Part shown: piece by piece, positions 20,577 to 33,500 of the stretch | Layout: each line of letters begins with the position of its first letter | How positions within the stretch are numbered: the first letter of the stretch is position 1 | Notes under the pieces: generated by a model | What the model was told of the DNA's origin: nothing | Databases searched by the model: none | The model's input: only the letters and a program-made list of their open reading frames with translations | Position numbers and translations under genes: made by a program | Assembly: GCF_964204645.1 (NCBI RefSeq) | Contig: NC_134029.1 | Span: forward strand, 7,926,850-7,990,849 | Source of the DNA: Tubulanus polymorphus | Lineage: Eukaryota > Nemertea > Palaeonemertea > Tubulaniformes > Tubulanidae | DNA: 64,000 nt | Direction of reading: 5' to 3'

Positions 20577-23500
20577 TCACGATTTTTTCTTTACTTTTCG
20601 CTTATCAGTTTTTTCGGTTAAATTCTTTTCAAGTTTCCGCAATAAATGAGCCCTCGTGGTCGGATCGGGTTTTTTGCTCGGCACGCCGCTACCGCGATAA
20701 AGAACGCCCTCGCGAACGATCGTTTTTCGCGCTTGCTCTTTCGCCGTGGCACCGCAGCCGTGAACTTCGGGTATATGATGCGTCAAACAAAATGTGCGAT
20801 TACAAAAACTACAATGTTGACCTAAGCACGTAACGTATTCTTTACATTTCGGAAAGTTACAAATCGTGTCCATTTTCGTAGCTGCCGCGATCAACGCGTC
20901 GAAATCATCTTTATCAACGTCTTCAATTGAACTTTTCGGTTTAATTTTCGCAGTATTTGAGTTTTTATTAGCTACTGTAGCCGATTCCGATGAGGACTTC
21001 TTTTTGTTGTTTTTCTTATCACGCTTGTTCGCTTTCTTGGAAGCCGATGATTTCGATTGAGAGTCTGATGCGACGTTATCAGCTGTGTTCAGTGTGACTA
21101 ATCTACAGCGTAATGTATGCAAACTAAAATTCGCCATTGGTACGTCCTTGTTACAAAACGGGCAGATTTGCATCTTTATTCCATTTTCGACAGTTTTATC
21201 CGACGACTTTACCTTATCCAACAATTCGGAAACACCGCTTATCACGTTTTGCGATGCTTTCGTTAGTTTTTGTTTGTTAACTGAATTGTCTTCGATCGCA
21301 GATGCTTTGAAGTCGATATGAAGTTCACCATCATCGCTTTCAGCTGATGGTCTGTCAGACTTTTCAGCTGATGGTAGTTCAGACTTTTTGGCAGACGCTT
21401 GCTCAGAAGATTCAGCAGATGGTTGTTGGGACTTCAGTTTTTGTTTGTTAACTGAATCGTCTTCGATCGCAGATGCTTTGAAGTCGATATGAAGTTCACC
21501 ATCATCGCTTTCAGCTGATGGTCTGTCAGACTTTTCAGCTGATGGTAGTTCACACTTTTTGGCAGACGCTTGCTCAGAAGATTCAGCAGATGGTTGTTGG
21601 GACTTCAGTTTTTCAGACTTAGAAACAAGTTCTGTTGGGGGGACTGGCACGCTATTTACATCTGAATCAACTTTATCACTTAATTCACCAATCGATATAA
21701 TGGAAGATTCCGAATCTGACATGTCGACTCCATCCTCCAGTTTGTGGTCATTTTGTTCGTCGATGGTGACCTTTTTCACCGAGATGAATCGAGATTCGTT
21801 TTCACCGTGACTAACATGTAGCAAACCAAGGTCTTCACATAGCTGAAAAAATAAACAAGAAAGCCTTACTTAAAAATAATCTAGACCCAAAATCATACAG
21901 ATCGTTTTTGATATTGTTAAGTTTGAGATTATCAAAGGGTTTCACTTATATTTTTATTTTCAAAAGTTTTAGACAAATTTCTTTTTTTCTAAAATAAATC
22001 ATGCTTTCTTCAGCCTCACATCTGGCTTAATAAATGGTGACAAATTTACCAGACGGTTCAGGTGTTTTTGATTATTTTTACTCATATTTGTTTTATGATT
22101 CTAACGAATGTGGTATTGAGTTAGATGGCAAATTGTAATAAGAATGTTGGTCACCATCCTGTGAATAGCAGGTGAAATATTCTCACTCAACTCAATACAA
22201 TAATAATAAATAATAATAAAGGATCTTATTTAGCGCTAAATCCAGCTAAGCTGCTCAAAGCGCTTTACAAATTATAAAATGCCTCCTTAAAAAGGAAGCA
22301 TTTTAGCTGCTTCCTGAATTGATCTAATGAAGTGATAGCACGAAGGCTATAAGAGGAAGCTGGTTCCACAATTTTGGGGCGCTGTTGGAAAATGCCCGAC
22401 TACCTGTAGATTGACTATGAAACAAAGGGACAACTAGCAGAAACTGAATGGCTGATCGAAGTGCACGAGGTGGTGAGTAAAGTGTAACAAGTTCAGATAA
22501 GTATGGAGGAGCTAAATTATGTATAGCCTGGAAAGTTAGCATAATAACTTTAAAACGAATGCGGTATGCAACTGGTAACCAGTGTAGGTGATACAGAAGA
22601 GATGAAATGGATGAAAACTTGCTAGACGTGCTGCATTGTTGTGCACTCTCTGAAGTGGTTTGAGGGACTTTGCAGGGAGCCCGTTAAGCAAGGAGTTGCA
22701 GAAATCAAGACGTGAAGTAACCAAGGCATGGACATAAATGCGAGCAGCGTCATCAGATAAAAAGCCCCTTATTTTTTATTATACAACTCAATTTTCTCAC
22801 TGAAGTTATTTTGCGCTGCTAGCTTTGCTTGGATTGAAACTTTTACCTCGTGGACAATTCTACGTTCATTAGCTGTCAGCGAAGGTGGGAAACTATACTC
22901 TATCTGTTGATTATTCGTTAGAAATTCCTGAAGTTTCTTCTGTATTTCTTGCCTTTCTCTCCTTCAAAGACAAAAGTGTGTACGGTAATCAATAAGCAAA
23001 CTGATAAAGGGTCATGTACTACTCAGCCTTACGTTAATGTCATTGAATTTACCTGTACACCAAACTATATATTACATAATAACTATAATAATTTCGACCT
23101 TACTCATGTCAGTGATCCAGATTATGGTACCAGGCAGCAAGTTTTTACTCTAGACACTATTCGACTTACTTCTCAGTTGATTTTTGTTGGTTCTGTCCCT
23201 TCGAACTTTTCTTTGTTTGATTCAAAGGAGATTTCTTCATTTTGCTGGACAAATTAGCCGGCCGCTGACAACCATAGCCAACCTCATGCTCTAAAATAAG
23301 CAAAAAACACCTCATCAGTAGTCAGGATTCAGAGGCCAGTTATTTAGACATGTACATCACATGTACCAGGTACTTCAGAGACTAATTTCATAAACCATTG
23401 GTTACTTTAACCCTTCCTACGACATGTAGTCTAAGCAGTGATTTATCCCCAGATTTAAAGTCTACAAAACCAATCCCTCAGTTGAGTTTAACATAGCCAA

Positions 23501-26500
23501 TCCGGATTCATTTCATTAGTTCACCATTTAAAACAAAGGGTGTTATTTGCAACTCAAGCTTTTTGGAACTTTCAACTCCGGGGAACATCCAAAAACGAGT
23601 TTCATTATTCTTTTTAAATCACAGGATCTACCCAAGAAATACTCAAAGAATTTTGTATACCTTGTTGATATTGAAAGGCTGAACGAACTTCTCCTTTGTC
23701 GCTTAGATACGTGGTGAGTGACTTCAGGAAAGCGTGATGACTAACTGTCTCGCTGTCACAAATAACGGCTAGATGTCGCCTGGCCCGAGTTATAGCGACA
23801 TTGATACGCCGATCTTCAGCCAGAAAGCCGACTTCACCTTGAATCACACAAATGAATACACACGAAATACTACAATGTTGTCAAACTCGCACTTTATCTC
23901 AAAATCTATCGGGCCAATTTCAGACTTGTAGCCAGCCAAGGCTTTGCGGGGTTCGATTTTCTTGACAGTGGAACTTTTTCATGGAAGTGGAACTCTTTTC
24001 TTGAAAGTGGAAATTTTGTAACGTACCCCACAAATGTTGGTTCCTGGGAGTACTCACACAGAAAAGTTTTGAAATTTAGTAGCAAAGAGGAGCTATTTCA
24101 CAACTAGCCAAATTTGGGGTAAAAATTTTGCTTTTTCTCCGACAATTTGGCCTCAAGTAAGTTTGAAGTGTTACTAATGAGTGAATCTTTTGAAATTGAT
24201 GCTCAAATTTTCTTAAGGCCAGCATCTGGGTGGAACTTCGTCAATGAGCATTCGAACCCCCCTAAATGGGCATAAAATTTAGTTTACCTTTATCATTAGA
24301 TCGTACAAGACTGATGACAACGGCTTCTTTTTCGCGCCCTTGAAATGAATCAACTGATTTTATCTCGAGTTTCGGATACTTTTCAGACATTTTCAGTCGC
24401 AAGAGTTCAACCTGAAAAAGAAAAATTTGAATTTCAAATTCCTACAAACACTTACTGCACCTGCGCCAATAAGCCCTTTACTGTTGAATCCAATGAATTT
24501 CGCTGTTATAGCTCCTAATGTTTAATTCTTTTTTAACAAGCCAAACAAGTGGCACACCGCGGATTCTTTGGACCATCTGAGGTATGCGCTTTTACCAGAT
24601 ATAAAATAAATAGGAATCGGCTTTAACCAATTTTCAATGGTTTCTCCTGAGCATGAAAAAATTTAACAGGAATAGCATGGTGTGAGTAGAACCATGGAAA
24701 TGTCTGTTTCAAATAGTAGGGTTTCTGTAAGATTCATACATATTGATTACAGTTCTAGAATTGCGCTGGCATAGAGAGTATGGTGAAATATCGGGAGTTG
24801 ATTTTCACCAGTTCCAAGATGAAATACAGATGGTCCATTCTCAGAAAAAACCCTGTGTTAGACAGCAGGGGCAGTTAATTAAACTCTGGTATATCGAGGG
24901 TTAACTGTAGTTAACTTACTCACCTGTAGATTATACGGGGCAATCACGGCGATGTCTTCCGCTTTAACACCAGCACCAATCAAACTATCCACGTGTATCG
25001 TCACTAGATCCACCTCGCCTTCATTGCCTTTAGACACGTTCTCCATAACATCCAGTTCGTAAAGATCGCATCCAGCAGTATCTATCATCAGCAATGGAAT
25101 ACTAGTGTCCTCGGTATCTTCAACTCCATTCAAATCCCTGAAAGACAAGTCAACAAACATTTTTCAAAGTCTTAAGCCGATCGACATTACGAAATTGCAG
25201 AGCTATGCCACATCTATACTACTGAATGCCAAAAATGAATCAATGAAAACCGATTTAACTGCAATAACCATCTATACATCAGCATTTTATGCAACAAAAC
25301 AATGTTTGGGTAGCCTTCCTATCACATTAATATCGAAGGGTTATTGAGTCCGATAAAGTTGCCTATTTTCGTTTAAATGTGGGACAGTTATCAAAAATGC
25401 ACTCAGTAGGAATTGGGAGTAAAAAGTATGATACATTGTACTCATGTAGATTACGAATGATGGTTTCTTTGATAAGATTGAATGATGAAATATTCAGAGT
25501 ATCAATTGATGAATCCAAAGCTTGTAGCTCATAAAAATCTTTTATCATGAAGCTTGTGTGAATATGAAGCTTTAAGGTTCATAAAGTGAAAGGTCGTTTT
25601 TGAAAATAATAATATATACATGTATACCTAAGCAGATGATCTTTGACTGAAGCATCGGCTACCAATCGACTGTTGTAAAGTTCGTCCGATGACCACTGCA
25701 TGATAAGATTGTTCATGCGATACTGAGTTGTCAGCATTCTCATGACGCGATTTTCATACAGTTCTAAAGTCCGTTCCATCAACGTGATAGCTAGACCTTC
25801 TTTGGCAGCCCTACAAAATGAATGTACAAATAGATACACACCTTACAAAATAATTTCTCACATTTTTTTCTTTTCACTGTTATTAGGATTTTCTGCTACC
25901 ATGTACTTTGCAGAAACACCTGATGATTTGATTATTGATTATCATATCTCAATTCCTTATATCATACTGTGACCATTCAACATTAACGCCTATGATATCT
26001 TGATTTCTCATATGAACAGCCACCAAACCATGTAAAGTCTACATGCAGGTACAGTTGAATCTCGTTAATATGATTCTGTTTTTAGATGAAACCTGTTTAT
26101 CATGATGATTTCCGGCATGTCTCAGCTAAGATATTTATATCAAGCTGTGGATAATACGAAACCAATCTAATATGACAATTTCACTTTTTACCCACAAGAT
26201 TTGTATTAACGAGGATCCACTGGATCAATCTGTAGCCTCGAAACCATCCCTGAGATATTCAACAGCTATCACCTGGTATAAAACGACTTATGTGACTGTC
26301 CCTAGCTTATTAGCTTTGTACCCGAGTGTGTATATCTACATATGGAACTGACTGAAGAGATTTCAAGGGGTTTAAAATGGCATACGATACTGTTAATAGC
26401 TTAAATACCAAAACATGAAGACTTACTGGTTTGATATGATAGTCGGGGGTAATTGCTGATGGTCTCCAGCTAGAACACACCGGGGGCTTTTCAATAAAGG

Positions 26501-29500
26501 AATCCAACAAGACGCCTCAATTGCCTAAAACAGCAAAATTTACGCAGAATCTAAACACCGTATTACATACATAGAACAAGCTCAGCGAGTATCATACGCG
26601 CATATGGCAACGAATGCATTCTATAAAGGTGAGACTTTTCAGCAAGGGCAGATCTAGGTTAATGTCAAAGGGAGTCTGGACACCACCTAAATGATGATGG
26701 AGCAGTAACAACGTCAGCCTGAACTTTTCCAATCATTACACAATTTACAATTCATGTACAATGTACATGCAATTTATTTGCAAATGAAACCTAGAGAATG
26801 TCTTCAATGAATTCAAAGTTATTTTTGGGTTGGACCCCAAACGTTCATTGGCCATGGATTCATGCCTTCAGTTCTCGTAAATTTCACTGGGATGTGGGCC
26901 TTTCTTTTAACCTATGGAAGGCCCAGCTTTTCCTACAATCGTCCTTTCTTTCATTCACTTTATTATTTTACAAAAACTTTTTACAAACCTGCGAGCATTC
27001 ATCAATAACCACCAGATCGAAATGACCGGCATCCAGCAATTTCAAAGGTCCATCGTCGCTAGCGCTGGTTAACGTTGACAGCACGACTTCGGCGCGTTTC
27101 AGAATATCACGCGTGGCTGCATCCTCCCGCTGTCTCAATTCTTTACGTAAATACTTCAAATCTCCGCGTAAACCTTGTCGTTCTCCTCTATCGCGAACCT
27201 TTCTCATTCTAGACTGAAAATGACGGGTTCGAGAACAATCTATCCTTTCAAGCGCTCTTAGAGGAATATTCATTCATTCATTCACTTTTCACGTATTTCA
27301 CTTGTACTTACTAAAGCCGAATTGATATCTTTGCGAACATCAGCGACGAGTTTAGTTTCATCGCTGTGCGATAGAATTGCGTCCAACGAATATTTCTGTA
27401 TGGATTTCAACGCTCGAGCTGGATGACCTAACCGCACGGCCTTCACATTGCCATTTACTAGACGTTCAACCAGATTGTCGACTGCTATATTCGATGGTGC
27501 CGCCGTCAAAACCTAAAACACGAGATGATCATTCATCACATCAAGTTGAAATGGATATATGAAAAGGCTTGAGGAAGTTCAGTGGCTAGTAGCTGATTTA
27601 GTGACAATTAGAAGAATATTTTTACTATGATATTCATCTGATGGTTATCGGTAAGCAAATGACCCCAAACTTTTATGTATGTGTGTAAACGTTTTGCAGT
27701 CAAAACTCCTTAATCTAAATCTTGATCCAAATGAAAATATCAATTGGTAGAAAACGATTTCATATCAAGGTCTTATTTGGCAAAAGAGGACTCAATCCAC
27801 TAGATCTACCAGTAGATACGAATACCCGATAATTGAAGCTCCTCGCAAAACTGAGGTCAAATATCTTATCAATGTTCCTCAATTACCATGTACGCAATGG
27901 TGGATTGAGATTTCTCATATGCTCAATGGATGTTGGCTTTATACGTATACCATAAGGTCCAGATTTGACATACCTCGGTACATAAAATCAGTTGGTTTAA
28001 CTGGATAACATACAAACCTTCATGCCTAGTTTAACCGCTTGTCTGATCACTTCAACAATCGTTGTAGTTTTTCCCGTCCCAGGAGGTCCGTGGATAACGG
28101 CTACATCTGGCCGCGACAAAGCGAATCTCACAGCTTCTTTCTGAGACTCGTCCAACCCTTGGTTGTAGAAGACTAGATCTAAAAACAGTGGAGTAAGAGA
28201 ATGAAATTAACATAAGATCGGATATGAAATACTCATCCGAAATTTGCTTAATTCTTTACACCTACCCGGAGGAGTCTGCAGAGATGGCCGAAGATCAGAT
28301 TCAGCGAACAAAATATCGATCAAGTTTCCCGCTGGCCCCGAGCGAAAAGTTCTTAGGTTTTCTAAAGCTCTGAAACAAGAATTATCAGACAATTATGATG
28401 AAAACATCTTTTCTCCAAGTACCTTATTCTCTTATTCAAGGAATGGGTAGAGCATTGATGCAAAAATAGCCGTCAAACTAATTACAATTGACCACATGAT
28501 CTTCCAGGCGATATATTTGATACTGTAGACCTATTCATTGGAGTAAAATTTCTTCGGCTTAACAAAACATTATGTTACCTTTTCAATCGCTTATAAGTGA
28601 CGTCATTAGCTAGTTTAAGGAGGCGATATCTTTGGTTGTCATCTAAATCTACATCCGTCGCGTCATCGATGGCTACGTTGATGCTATTTTTGTGTACGTG
28701 TGATATGACTCCACTGACGATTGCTGATGTTGCTTCATTCGATTCGTTCACAGCCACAATATCCCCTAGAAATATGTAAATTCAAATTCAAAATCTTTAT
28801 TCAGCATAAACAATTGCACTGTTAGTGACTGACATTCGTACATATATACATGTTACAACAAAGTGAGAAATATAATAGTCTACCTCTGATGAACAAGAAC
28901 CAATTTAGAAATTTAGAAATTTGTATGAAAAGTTCAGAAACTTAGGCCTACTGAAATCATTACAGCAGGGTCGAATCAAGTCTGAGCCAATCAACTTAGG
29001 ATATCAAGCTCTCAAGTTGCACAAATTTTCAAGTTCCAAAAAGATTTGATTTGAGCAGTATCTACTATACATTCGGTAGGGGAGACCGGGGCACACATTG
29101 ATCACCCATTCGCATCAAGCCACCCTAAATAAAATCCTCTGCACCTCCTTGTTACCACGTTTATCAAACAATGTTGTAGATAAACAGTGGGTATCAGGAC
29201 AATTGCCCCCCAAATTAAATCTTTTTAATCTTAAAGTAACACAGATATTTACTTCAAATTAATAAGACAAAGTGAACTAATTCTAGCTAATTACTCTGGG
29301 ACTGCTTTAAAGTTTTTGATTGGCTAAAGTAACACTAAAACTAATTCCAATAAATCAGCCAACGTTAACTAATGCACTAATGAGTGGACTTATATTAAGT
29401 TTCCTTTAATTTGGTAAGTTAATTATAATTACACAAGGACTGATTTAAAGTTTTTGATCTGCACACAACATCAGTAATTATATATCTTATAAATATATTC

Positions 29501-30319
29501 AATAATATACAAATGAATTTCTAAGTAAAGTATTTAGGTGGTGTTAATCCAAATCAAAAAGGGTTTTATTCGGGGGGGGGGGGGGGGGGCAATTGTCCGG
29601 GGGCAACTGTTCGGGGGGCAATTGTGCGGGGGCAGTTGTCCGGGGGGGGGCAATTGTCCTAGAATCAAACAGTGGTGACAAAAAACTGGAGATAAATTGT
29701 CACGGCAGCTGAAAGAGAATGATTTCACAGAGGGAGGCTCAATGTGAACGAGTGGTCAATATGCCCTTCATGATGGTTATTTTCATGATTTCTTAGCATT
29801 GAGTTTAGTTGTAAGAATGTGGCAGGTCATCAGTAGATAATCAAACGATCATAATTACCTGGTGATAAGCTGTGGGACGGCATTTCTTTACTCATATAAA
29901 ATGGCTCGAATGTGTATAACATTCGGCCGAAGAGTCCGGAGCTTTGTGAGGAAAATCGCATATTGAGCAGACATATTCCTTTCTTCTGCAGTTCTTTAGG
30001 CGAGACATTCTCCAGCAGTGCACTACAGTGCAAAATATAAATAATACAGTCACAGTTCCCTTAATTTCTTACTTTAAGATGAGAGGGTCCCTTTGTCTCT
30101 CCTCCTGGCAGCTGGGTTGATGGTTAAGTTCAAGTCAATTCATTTCATAGAAAAGAACATGTGCAACATAATAACACTCACAATTAATTACAGGTTACAT
30201 ACTGTTGCTGACTGTTCTCAAGACTAAACCTACCTGTTTTCTTTTTTCTCTGTTTCTCGTTCTAGTTCTATCAACTTTGATGTTTTTGAGACATATTCAT
30301 CTAATGAAACTCCAGGCAT
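20577..30319 (-). CDS. IGHMBP2: IGHMBP2 (SMUBP-2) SF1B helicase, 14 exons, complete
   Basis: IGHMBP2 is an ATP-dependent 5'-3' RNA/DNA helicase of the Upf1-like SF1 group associated with ribosomes. Exons: 30319-30234, 30022-29859, 28765-28579, 28369-28266, 28178-28018, 27512-27312, 27213-26989, 26524-26427, 25810-25628, 25137-24924, 24411-24288, 23837-23661, about 22956-22847, 21842-20577. All are in phase, giving 1099 residues (human 993). Seen: Walker [11 protein letters not shown] near 211-220; [22 protein letters not shown] (motif II) near 370-376; [45 protein letters not shown]; an R3H domain split across the last intron ([15 protein letters not shown] then [14 protein letters not shown]); a C-terminal AN1 zinc finger (CNFPKC..., [20 protein letters not shown]) near 1000-1045. 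The exon 13 acceptor is weak but is the only one that fits the phase. The last exon holds a 57-residue tandem duplication. Head-to-head with IK. Confidence 0.96.
21265..21606 (-). repeat. 171-bp in-frame tandem duplication within the IGHMBP2 last exon
   Basis: Two adjacent 171-bp copies (21265-21435 and 21436-21606) differ at only a few bases. Each encodes 57 residues containing [15 protein letters not shown] and [14 protein letters not shown]. Copy differences include Cys/Ser and Asp/Asn. The unit lies in the disordered linker between the R3H and AN1 domains and is itself rich in PSAE repeats. Confidence 0.9.
22200..22745 (-). mobile_element. Truncated non-LTR retrotransposon (3' end of reverse transcriptase ORF)
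   Basis: In IGHMBP2 intron 13, minus-strand text matches the C-terminal part of jockey/CR1-like LINE reverse transcriptases: [30 protein letters not shown], then after a frame break [15 protein letters not shown] and [15 protein letters not shown]. It is followed by the non-coding CAAAGCGCTTTACAA region and an (ATT)n simple-repeat tail at about 22198-22222. It is 5'-truncated, frameshifted and dead. Confidence 0.85.
26047..26224. repeat. Fold-back repeat with GTTGAATCTCGTTAATATGA-type ends
   Basis: Ends CAGTTGAATCTCGTTAATA and TATTAACGAGGATCCACTG are inverted. The element lies in IGHMBP2 intron 8 and belongs with 6856-7025 (CAGTAGAACCTCATTATAAC) and the copy starting at 63842. The TA flanks suggest a Tc1/mariner/pogo-derived MITE. 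Confidence 0.6.
28782..28815 (-). mobile_element. LINE 3' tail remnant
   Basis: Minus-strand GCTGAATAAAGATTTTGAAT followed by repeated TTGAATTT matches the tail of the LINE fragment ending near 6085 (GCTGAATAAATGAATTTGAA). Only the tail is recognisable. Confidence 0.4.
29198..29660. repeat. Repeat with one simple end and one amplified poly-G/CAATTGTCC end
   Basis: The left end reads GGACAATTGCCCCCC (29198-29212). The right end (29572-29660) is the inverse unit repeated five times: runs of 18, 5, 6, 5 and 9 G, each followed by CAATTGTCC or a near variant. The interior is AT-rich and contains two copies of a TTTAAAGTTTTTGAT block near 29308 and 29447. It lies in IGHMBP2 intron 2. Confidence 0.65.
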
Positions 30320-30558
30320 CGTTACTGCATCTCCACTTTGTGTATGTTTGATAGTATTTGGAAGCGAGTCCTGTCAAAAAATCAGAAAATCAGAAAAAAT
30401 ATTTTCCTTTTCAATATAATACTTTCGCATCCACGCGACCTTGAACTCAAGACGCCGATCGATTACTTCCGGGTCGAAAATTGTCACAAATTTGGCCCGC
30501 AAATTGTGCATAAAACTACAAATTGTTCCTCTACCGTGAAAGCTATAGATCATAAAAG
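30320..30558. promoter_or_regulatory. Bidirectional promoter between IGHMBP2 and IK
   Basis: Only 239 bp separate the divergent start codons. An ETS/GABP-type ACTTCCGG site is at 30465-30472, typical of housekeeping divergent promoters. No TATA box is evident near either start. Confidence 0.6.
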
Positions 30559-33500
30559 ATGCCGGGCGGTAAGTTCGTTTATTTATTCATACAAATCGAT
30601 CGCGTTTCATATAAAGAATGGGTTTTCAAGCGAGGTTTTGCAGGAAAATTCTGCCTGTAGATCCCAGCCACTAGGTGGCAGCACCTTACAATGAAATTGA
30701 AGATGCACTAAAAATAATCCGTTTTCGTTTGGGAAACATGAATCGAATCAATAAAAGATTTTATACGAAAAAAATGTTTTTATTTTAACTCCGTCACATT
30801 ATGTTATTGATTATTTGATATTGTGTCTTTATTTTCAGATACGGAAGCGTACTCGAACCCGATCGCCCCTCCTCAGATGATGGAGACTGGTGATCCCGAT
30901 GATTTGTAAGTTTCGTTATCGTATAGTCGAAAGTAATATCTGGAAAAACCTGTTTTATCATGTTATTGTCTCCTGTCTATGATGAGGTAGTTGGAGAGTT
31001 ACGTTCCATGAAATACCTTATCATCGGTCCAAACATTGTGGTAAATTCCTCAACATCCTCAAATTTGGTTATCCTCAATAATTCCTAAATAGCTGCTGAA
31101 GTCTGGTTATGCAAATATACCAAATGTTCCTTCAGATTTTCAATCTTAACAAAGCGAAGATCTTGATAGTTGCGTTCTTGGAATTTTAAGTTTAAACCTT
31201 TTTGTGAAATCCGGATTTAGTTGTCTTGTTGGTGAGAAAGACCTATTTGCTTAATTCATTGTAATTGGGACAGTCATTATGTTGTCGGCTTACCCAAATG
31301 ATGACTTTGACTTAGTGAATTGAATATTAAATACAAATCGGGACTTAATAATGGACAACTTCGGTAATGCCATGACTAATGATGACAAGTTTGAGTGTAT
31401 ATGCTAACCATCGCATCATTATTGCGATGAATTATTATTTGTGTTTCGTATTTTCAGGCATCCGATGACGAATGCAGATTTTCGAAAGTTGTTGATGACA
31501 CCGCGAGTCCCGAATGCCGGTGCTGTACCTTCATCCGCTCCACCGAGTCGTGCGGCAAAAATGTACGTAGGAAATGTATGAATGAGACTTTTCATGATCT
31601 CAAATTATTTGTGGTCAATCCTCCATTGAATTCAATTTCTTAAATGGAATTTAATTCATGCCTTCTTGACTTTATCCCTCAAATGGAATTTGATGAAGGC
31701 CTTTCTTATCCCAACCCTATGGATGAGCAGGGTGGCCACTTACCTGGACACCAGGGAAAAGCCAGCGAATTTTCATTTATTTAAGAAAGTCTGGGAATTT
31801 TGTAAAATAGCTTTAGATCAGGGAATAGTCAGGGAAATTTGATTTCATTGCTAGATCGTGTGTAAAATCAAACAATCAGTTACCTAATATATAGATTTCC
31901 TTGTTGGCTATTTTTCTAGTTCGAGTTCATTACCCGAGAATGCTGAAGACGGCGACGATGACGCGGCCACTCGTCGGAAAAAGAAAAAGAGTTACTACGC
32001 CAATTTGAAGAAGCTCGAAGAGGAACGCCAGAAAGAGCTGTCAGAAAAATACCGAGATCGTGTAAGTAAAAAAATACGTACAGATTTTCTCGGATCTTCG
32101 CTGGTTCCTAGTCATGTTTTGTGCAAGCTTGAAGTTGAAATTTGTCAGACCTTAGATATCTATTCCTTGCTATTTTCAGTTTTGCTCTACAGCATTGTGA
32201 AAATTGGTAAACGTTTTACACTAATAGTGAATCCGCGAGATGTTTTAGAGGGGCAGCCACCCATTTCACTTTCAAATCTACCCGTCTGAAAGTTGGTCTA
32301 CCCCTTTGATTTGTCTGTTGCCCCTCTATATCCTTGACGGACACAAAGCCAAATTTTAGTCCAATTACCTCCATATCTGAGAATTACACTTACTTTTGGG
32401 TACTATTTTGACTTTCGGCCTCATTGTATTCCTAAAATTGAGATATTGGGTCTCAAATGACCAAAATCTTCCGAATTTGGAAATTCAAATTTGAATTGTA
32501 AAGTCTTAAACGATGCCCAGAGCCTTATTTACACCTAAACCCGACATTCTAGCATGTAACTGACCGTATGCAATGGTCAAAGAATCTTTTTTGAGCACTT
32601 TGAAGAATTGAGAAATTTCTATTCTGATGACAATTCTATCAATACTTTCAATGATTATTGCTATGTAAACTAATGAATCGATATGAGAGATAGCCGATTG
32701 CACCAGAATTAAGCTAAAATTTTTATATCCTTTGTTGTGACCAAAAGATTTGCTACTTCAGCAATACAGAATACTATCTCAATTCAGTTTGTTTGCCATA
32801 TAATAATTCTTATCAATTTTAATTCAGGCACAAGAAAGACGTGAAGGGCAGAATAAAGATTATGATCAAACCGAATTCATCAGTACTACAGCTGACTACA
32901 GAGCTGTTGCACCTGATGCTAAATCGTAGGTTTTTCAATAGTTCAACATTCTCCACAGTTATTGGGAGGGTCTCGAATGAGTCTTATTCTCTCATATGTG
33001 TAAATACTTACAAATAATGGGACAGAGAGGTTTAGATAAATGAGATTTGCGTATATCATAAATAGTTGAAATATTCTGCAGGTGGTCATTCATTTTATAT
33101 TACACATGCCAGATAGAAAGAGGGTCAAATGTAACAGATAAAAAATCAAGGAATTATGGCATGAAAACTATAAATTGATGTCTTCTTTGGTTGAATACGT
33201 ACAAGTACGTAATGATTGTGTGTGAAATATTGAATCTAGAATTCTAGAATATTTCAATTCCAAAGATTTGAATTTTTGCAGAGGTGAACATTACGCCGAG
33301 AGAAGAAAGAAAGTTATTCAAGAATCGAAATATCTCGGTGGTGATATGGAACATACGCATTTAGTGAAAGGTTTAGATTATGCTTTGCTGGACAAGGTAC
33401 GTACGTTCTTGAAATGTTTTTACCAATTTCTAGAAGCAGTATTTCCGAATCAATCAAAACATAATATATGCAAGTTGTAATTAATTTTCAACGGCTGATC

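Noticed and set aside
25363-25548. Minus-strand frame in IGHMBP2 intron 9
   Set aside because: No match to the helicase at this point, exons 9 and 10 join in phase without it, and no clear transposon motif.
29534-29728. Pro-rich minus-strand frame
   Set aside because: Produced by the poly-G/CAATTG array read in reverse; not a gene.
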